64,000 bases of DNA from DATEDA01 sp963789885 (lineage in GTDB: Bacteria; Pseudomonadota; Gammaproteobacteria; Burkholderiales; SG8-39). The position numbers were made by a program, and so were the translations under genes. The first letter of the stretch is position 1; the number at the start of each line of letters is the position of its first letter. The stretch covers positions 47,620-111,619 of the forward strand of contig CAWBNB010000004.1 of assembly GCA_963789885.1 (NCBI GenBank). The letters run 5' to 3'. The notes under the pieces are model-generated. The model worked only from the letters and a program-made list of their open reading frames with translations. It made no database searches and was not told where the DNA came from. This document shows positions 62,382-64,000 of this stretch, in pieces.

Positions 62382-64000
62382 GACGCGGCCGCCGCCTCTG
62401 GTTTCCGCACCCGCTCCTTTACCGCGTTGCCGTCCCCGCCTTCCCAGGGGGGCGGGACGAACATCGCCTCGGGATAAGGCACTGCCGGGAAATGGTCCGG
62501 CCCGACACGGGCGGGCTTGCCCTGGCGTTTGAGTTCGAGCGCCTTGAGCACCTTGTCCGGCGTAATTGGCAACTCGTCTACGCGCACACCGACCGCGTCG
62601 TAGATCGCGTTCGCGAGCGCCGGCATCACCGGGAGCAGCGGCCCTTGCCCGACCTCTTTCGCGCCGAACGGACAGTTCGGGTCCGGATCCTCGACGAGCT
62701 CGGTGATCACCTCCGGCATGTCGAGGGCGGTAAGGCTCTTGTACTCGAGCATCGACGGGATCTTGTGCACCAGCGCGTTCGAGAGCTTCGGCGGCAGCCG
62801 CCGGAAGATCTGCTCCTCCATCAGCGCCTCGCCGAGCCCCATGTAGACGCTGCCCTCCACCTGCCCGCGCGCGAGCACCGGATTGATCGTGCGGCCGATG
62901 TCGTGCGCGATCCAGACCTTCGGCACGGTGATCCAGCCGGTGGCTTCGTCGACTTCCACTTCGACGACGCACGCGGTGTAGGAGTAGGCCGGCGAGGGCC
63001 CGACGCCGCCGCCCTTGTAGCGCGCGGGCGGGCGCGGCGGTGTGTACGAACCTACCGCTCCGAGCGTGCCGAACTTCGCCTCGGCGAGCTCGACCACCTC
63101 GCGGAACGGGATGCCTTTCGACGGATCGTCGGCGAGGAAGACGCGGCCTTGCGCGAGGACGATCCGCTCCGGCGACACTTCGAGATGCTCCGCCGCAGCG
63201 TCCGCGAGCAGCTCGCGCACGCGCTCGGCGGCCTGGATCGCGGCGTGACCCATCATGACGGTCACCCGGCTCGAGTACGAGCCGAGATCCACCGGCGTGA
63301 TGCCGGTGTCGCCGGTGACGAGACGAACCTCGAACGGGTCGATCCCGAGCACTTCGGCGACGATCGCCGCGAGCACGTCGTCCGATCCCTGCCCGATCTC
63401 GGTCGCGCCGCAAAAGACCGTCACCTGGCCGCTGCGGTCGACGAGCAGCTGCACGCCCGACTGCGGCATCTTGTTCCAGTAGATCGGCAGCCCCGCGCCG
63501 CAGAGGTAAGCGCCGCATGCGATGCCGACGCCGCGTCCGGCCGGCAGCTTCCGGTGTTTCGCCTTCCACTCCGACCGGTCGACGACCCGGCGGATGCACT
63601 CCGCGAGGCCGATCGTGCCGATTCGGAACCAGTTGGCGGTCAGGGAGTTCGGCTTGGCGACGATCTTCAGCCGCAGCGCGGCCGGATCCAGCCCGAGCCG
63701 CTCCGCGATCTTGTCGAGCTGCACCTCCTGGCCGAAGCGCGGCTGGGGCGTGCCGTGCCCGCGCTTGGGGCCGCATGGCGGCTTGTTGGTGAACACGCGC
63801 GCGCCTTCGAACTTGTAGCGCGGGAGCTCGTAGGTGACCGTCTGCAGCGCCCCGGTGTAGAAGGTGCTCGCGACGCCGTACGAGCCGTAGCCGCCGCCGT
63901 CGACGAGCGTCTGCAGATGCATGCCGGTCAGCCGGCCGTCCTTCGTCACGCCGGTCCGGAACTTCATCAATACCGGGTGCCGGCCACGATGCATGTAGAA
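62378..64000 (-). CDS. hcrA: 4-hydroxybenzoyl-CoA reductase-like molybdenum subunit, start beyond the window
   Basis: The reverse-strand frame is open at the window end and continues outside; 540 codons are visible. Molybdopterin-binding and catalytic-subunit features: GGGYGSYG, TNKPPCGPKRGHGTPQPRF, FCGATEIGQGSDDVLAAI, GSYSSRVTVMMG, ARGQVEGSVYMGLGEALMEE, and the buried Glu in FGAKEVGQGPLLPV. It precedes hcrB with a 4-nt overlap. The iron-sulfur subunit hcrC is not in this window and would have to lie beyond 64000. Confidence 0.82.
   Translation of the reverse strand, partial: FYMHRGRHPVLMKFRTGVTKDGRLTGMHLQTLVDGGGYGSYGVASTFYTGALQTVTYELPRYKFEGARVFTNKPPCGPKRGHGTPQPRFGQEVQLDKIAERLGLDPAALRLKIVAKPNSLTANWFRIGTIGLAECIRRVVDRSEWKAKHRKLPAGRGVGIACGAYLCGAGLPIYWNKMPQSGVQLLVDRSGQVTVFCGATEIGQGSDDVLAAIVAEVLGIDPFEVRLVTGDTGITPVDLGSYSSRVTVMMGHAAIQAAERVRELLADAAAEHLEVSPERIVLAQGRVFLADDPSKGIPFREVVELAEAKFGTLGAVGSYTPPRPPARYKGGGVGPSPAYSYTACVVEVEVDEATGWITVPKVWIAHDIGRTINPVLARGQVEGSVYMGLGEALMEEQIFRRLPPKLSNALVHKIPSMLEYKSLTALDMPEVITELVEDPDPNCPFGAKEVGQGPLLPVMPALANAIYDAVGVRVDELPITPDKVLKALELKRQGKPARVGPDHFPAVPYPEAMFVPPPWEGGDGNAVKERVRKPEAAAAS

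Overview
The window is a GC-rich, densely packed bacterial chromosome segment. I see no rRNA, tRNA, phage, IS element or CRISPR array. Three separate tripartite-tricarboxylate-type periplasmic receptors (TctC/Bug), a PQQ operon, a two-subunit NAD-linked formate dehydrogenase, Frc/Oxc oxalate catabolism and a 4-hydroxybenzoyl-CoA reductase suggest a versatile environmental Betaproteobacterium (Burkholderiales-like). That placement is inferred from gene content only. At least twelve single- or double-base indels, mostly +1 and several in short homopolymers, interrupt otherwise well conserved genes. This looks more like long-read assembly error than gene decay. Affected genes are annotated as intact genes carrying a frame error.

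Layout. 1-5.8 kb: a glycosylation/surface-modification cluster (TPR protein fragment, glycosyltransferase, SAM methyltransferase, FkbM methyltransferase, 2OG-Fe(II) oxygenase-like protein, SPINDLY-type O-GlcNAc transferase). 4.0-18.7 kb: a one-directional signalling island with a CHASE2 Ser/Thr kinase, PP2C phosphatase, FHA protein, CHASE2 adenylate cyclase, metallo-beta-lactamase cAMP phosphodiesterase, cyclic-nucleotide-binding/rhodanese protein, GAF-GspE ATPase and GAF-HD-GYP protein, running into the O-GlcNAc transferase. 19-38.2 kb: an oxalate/C1 block with a formyl-THF hydrolase-like protein, frc, oxc, a Crp/Fnr regulator, a cytidylate-kinase/BON protein, tctABC, terC, fhs, an atypical enolase, an APH-type kinase and formate dehydrogenase.

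Four palindromes of the form TTGA(C/T)-N4-GTCAA lie upstream of oxc/regulator, tctC, fhs and the formate dehydrogenase genes. The regulator carries an FNR-type E-x2-S-R recognition helix. Together they predict one oxalate-formate regulon: uptake (TctABC), activation and decarboxylation (Frc/Oxc), then formate oxidation (Fdh) or assimilation (Fhs). Between the APH kinase and the enolase is a tandem chain of tiny ORFs joined by ATGA stop-start overlaps.

38.3-42.5 kb: an operon of DUF2889, sucC/sucD-like CoA ligase, an Asp/Glu racemase-family protein and an alpha/beta hydrolase. 42.6-46.2 kb: glpK, a fluoroacetate-dehalogenase-like hydrolase and a tartrate/D-malate dehydrogenase. 46.2-50.1 kb: pqqABCDE plus a translationally coupled permease. 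50.3-64 kb: an EF-G paralogue, small unknown proteins, and a catabolic stretch with a quinone-oxidoreductase-like protein, two TctC receptors, a NicC-like monooxygenase, a GST, a serine hydrolase, a lactonase-type amidohydrolase, a Vgb-like lyase and hcrB/hcrA (hcrA cut by the window edge).
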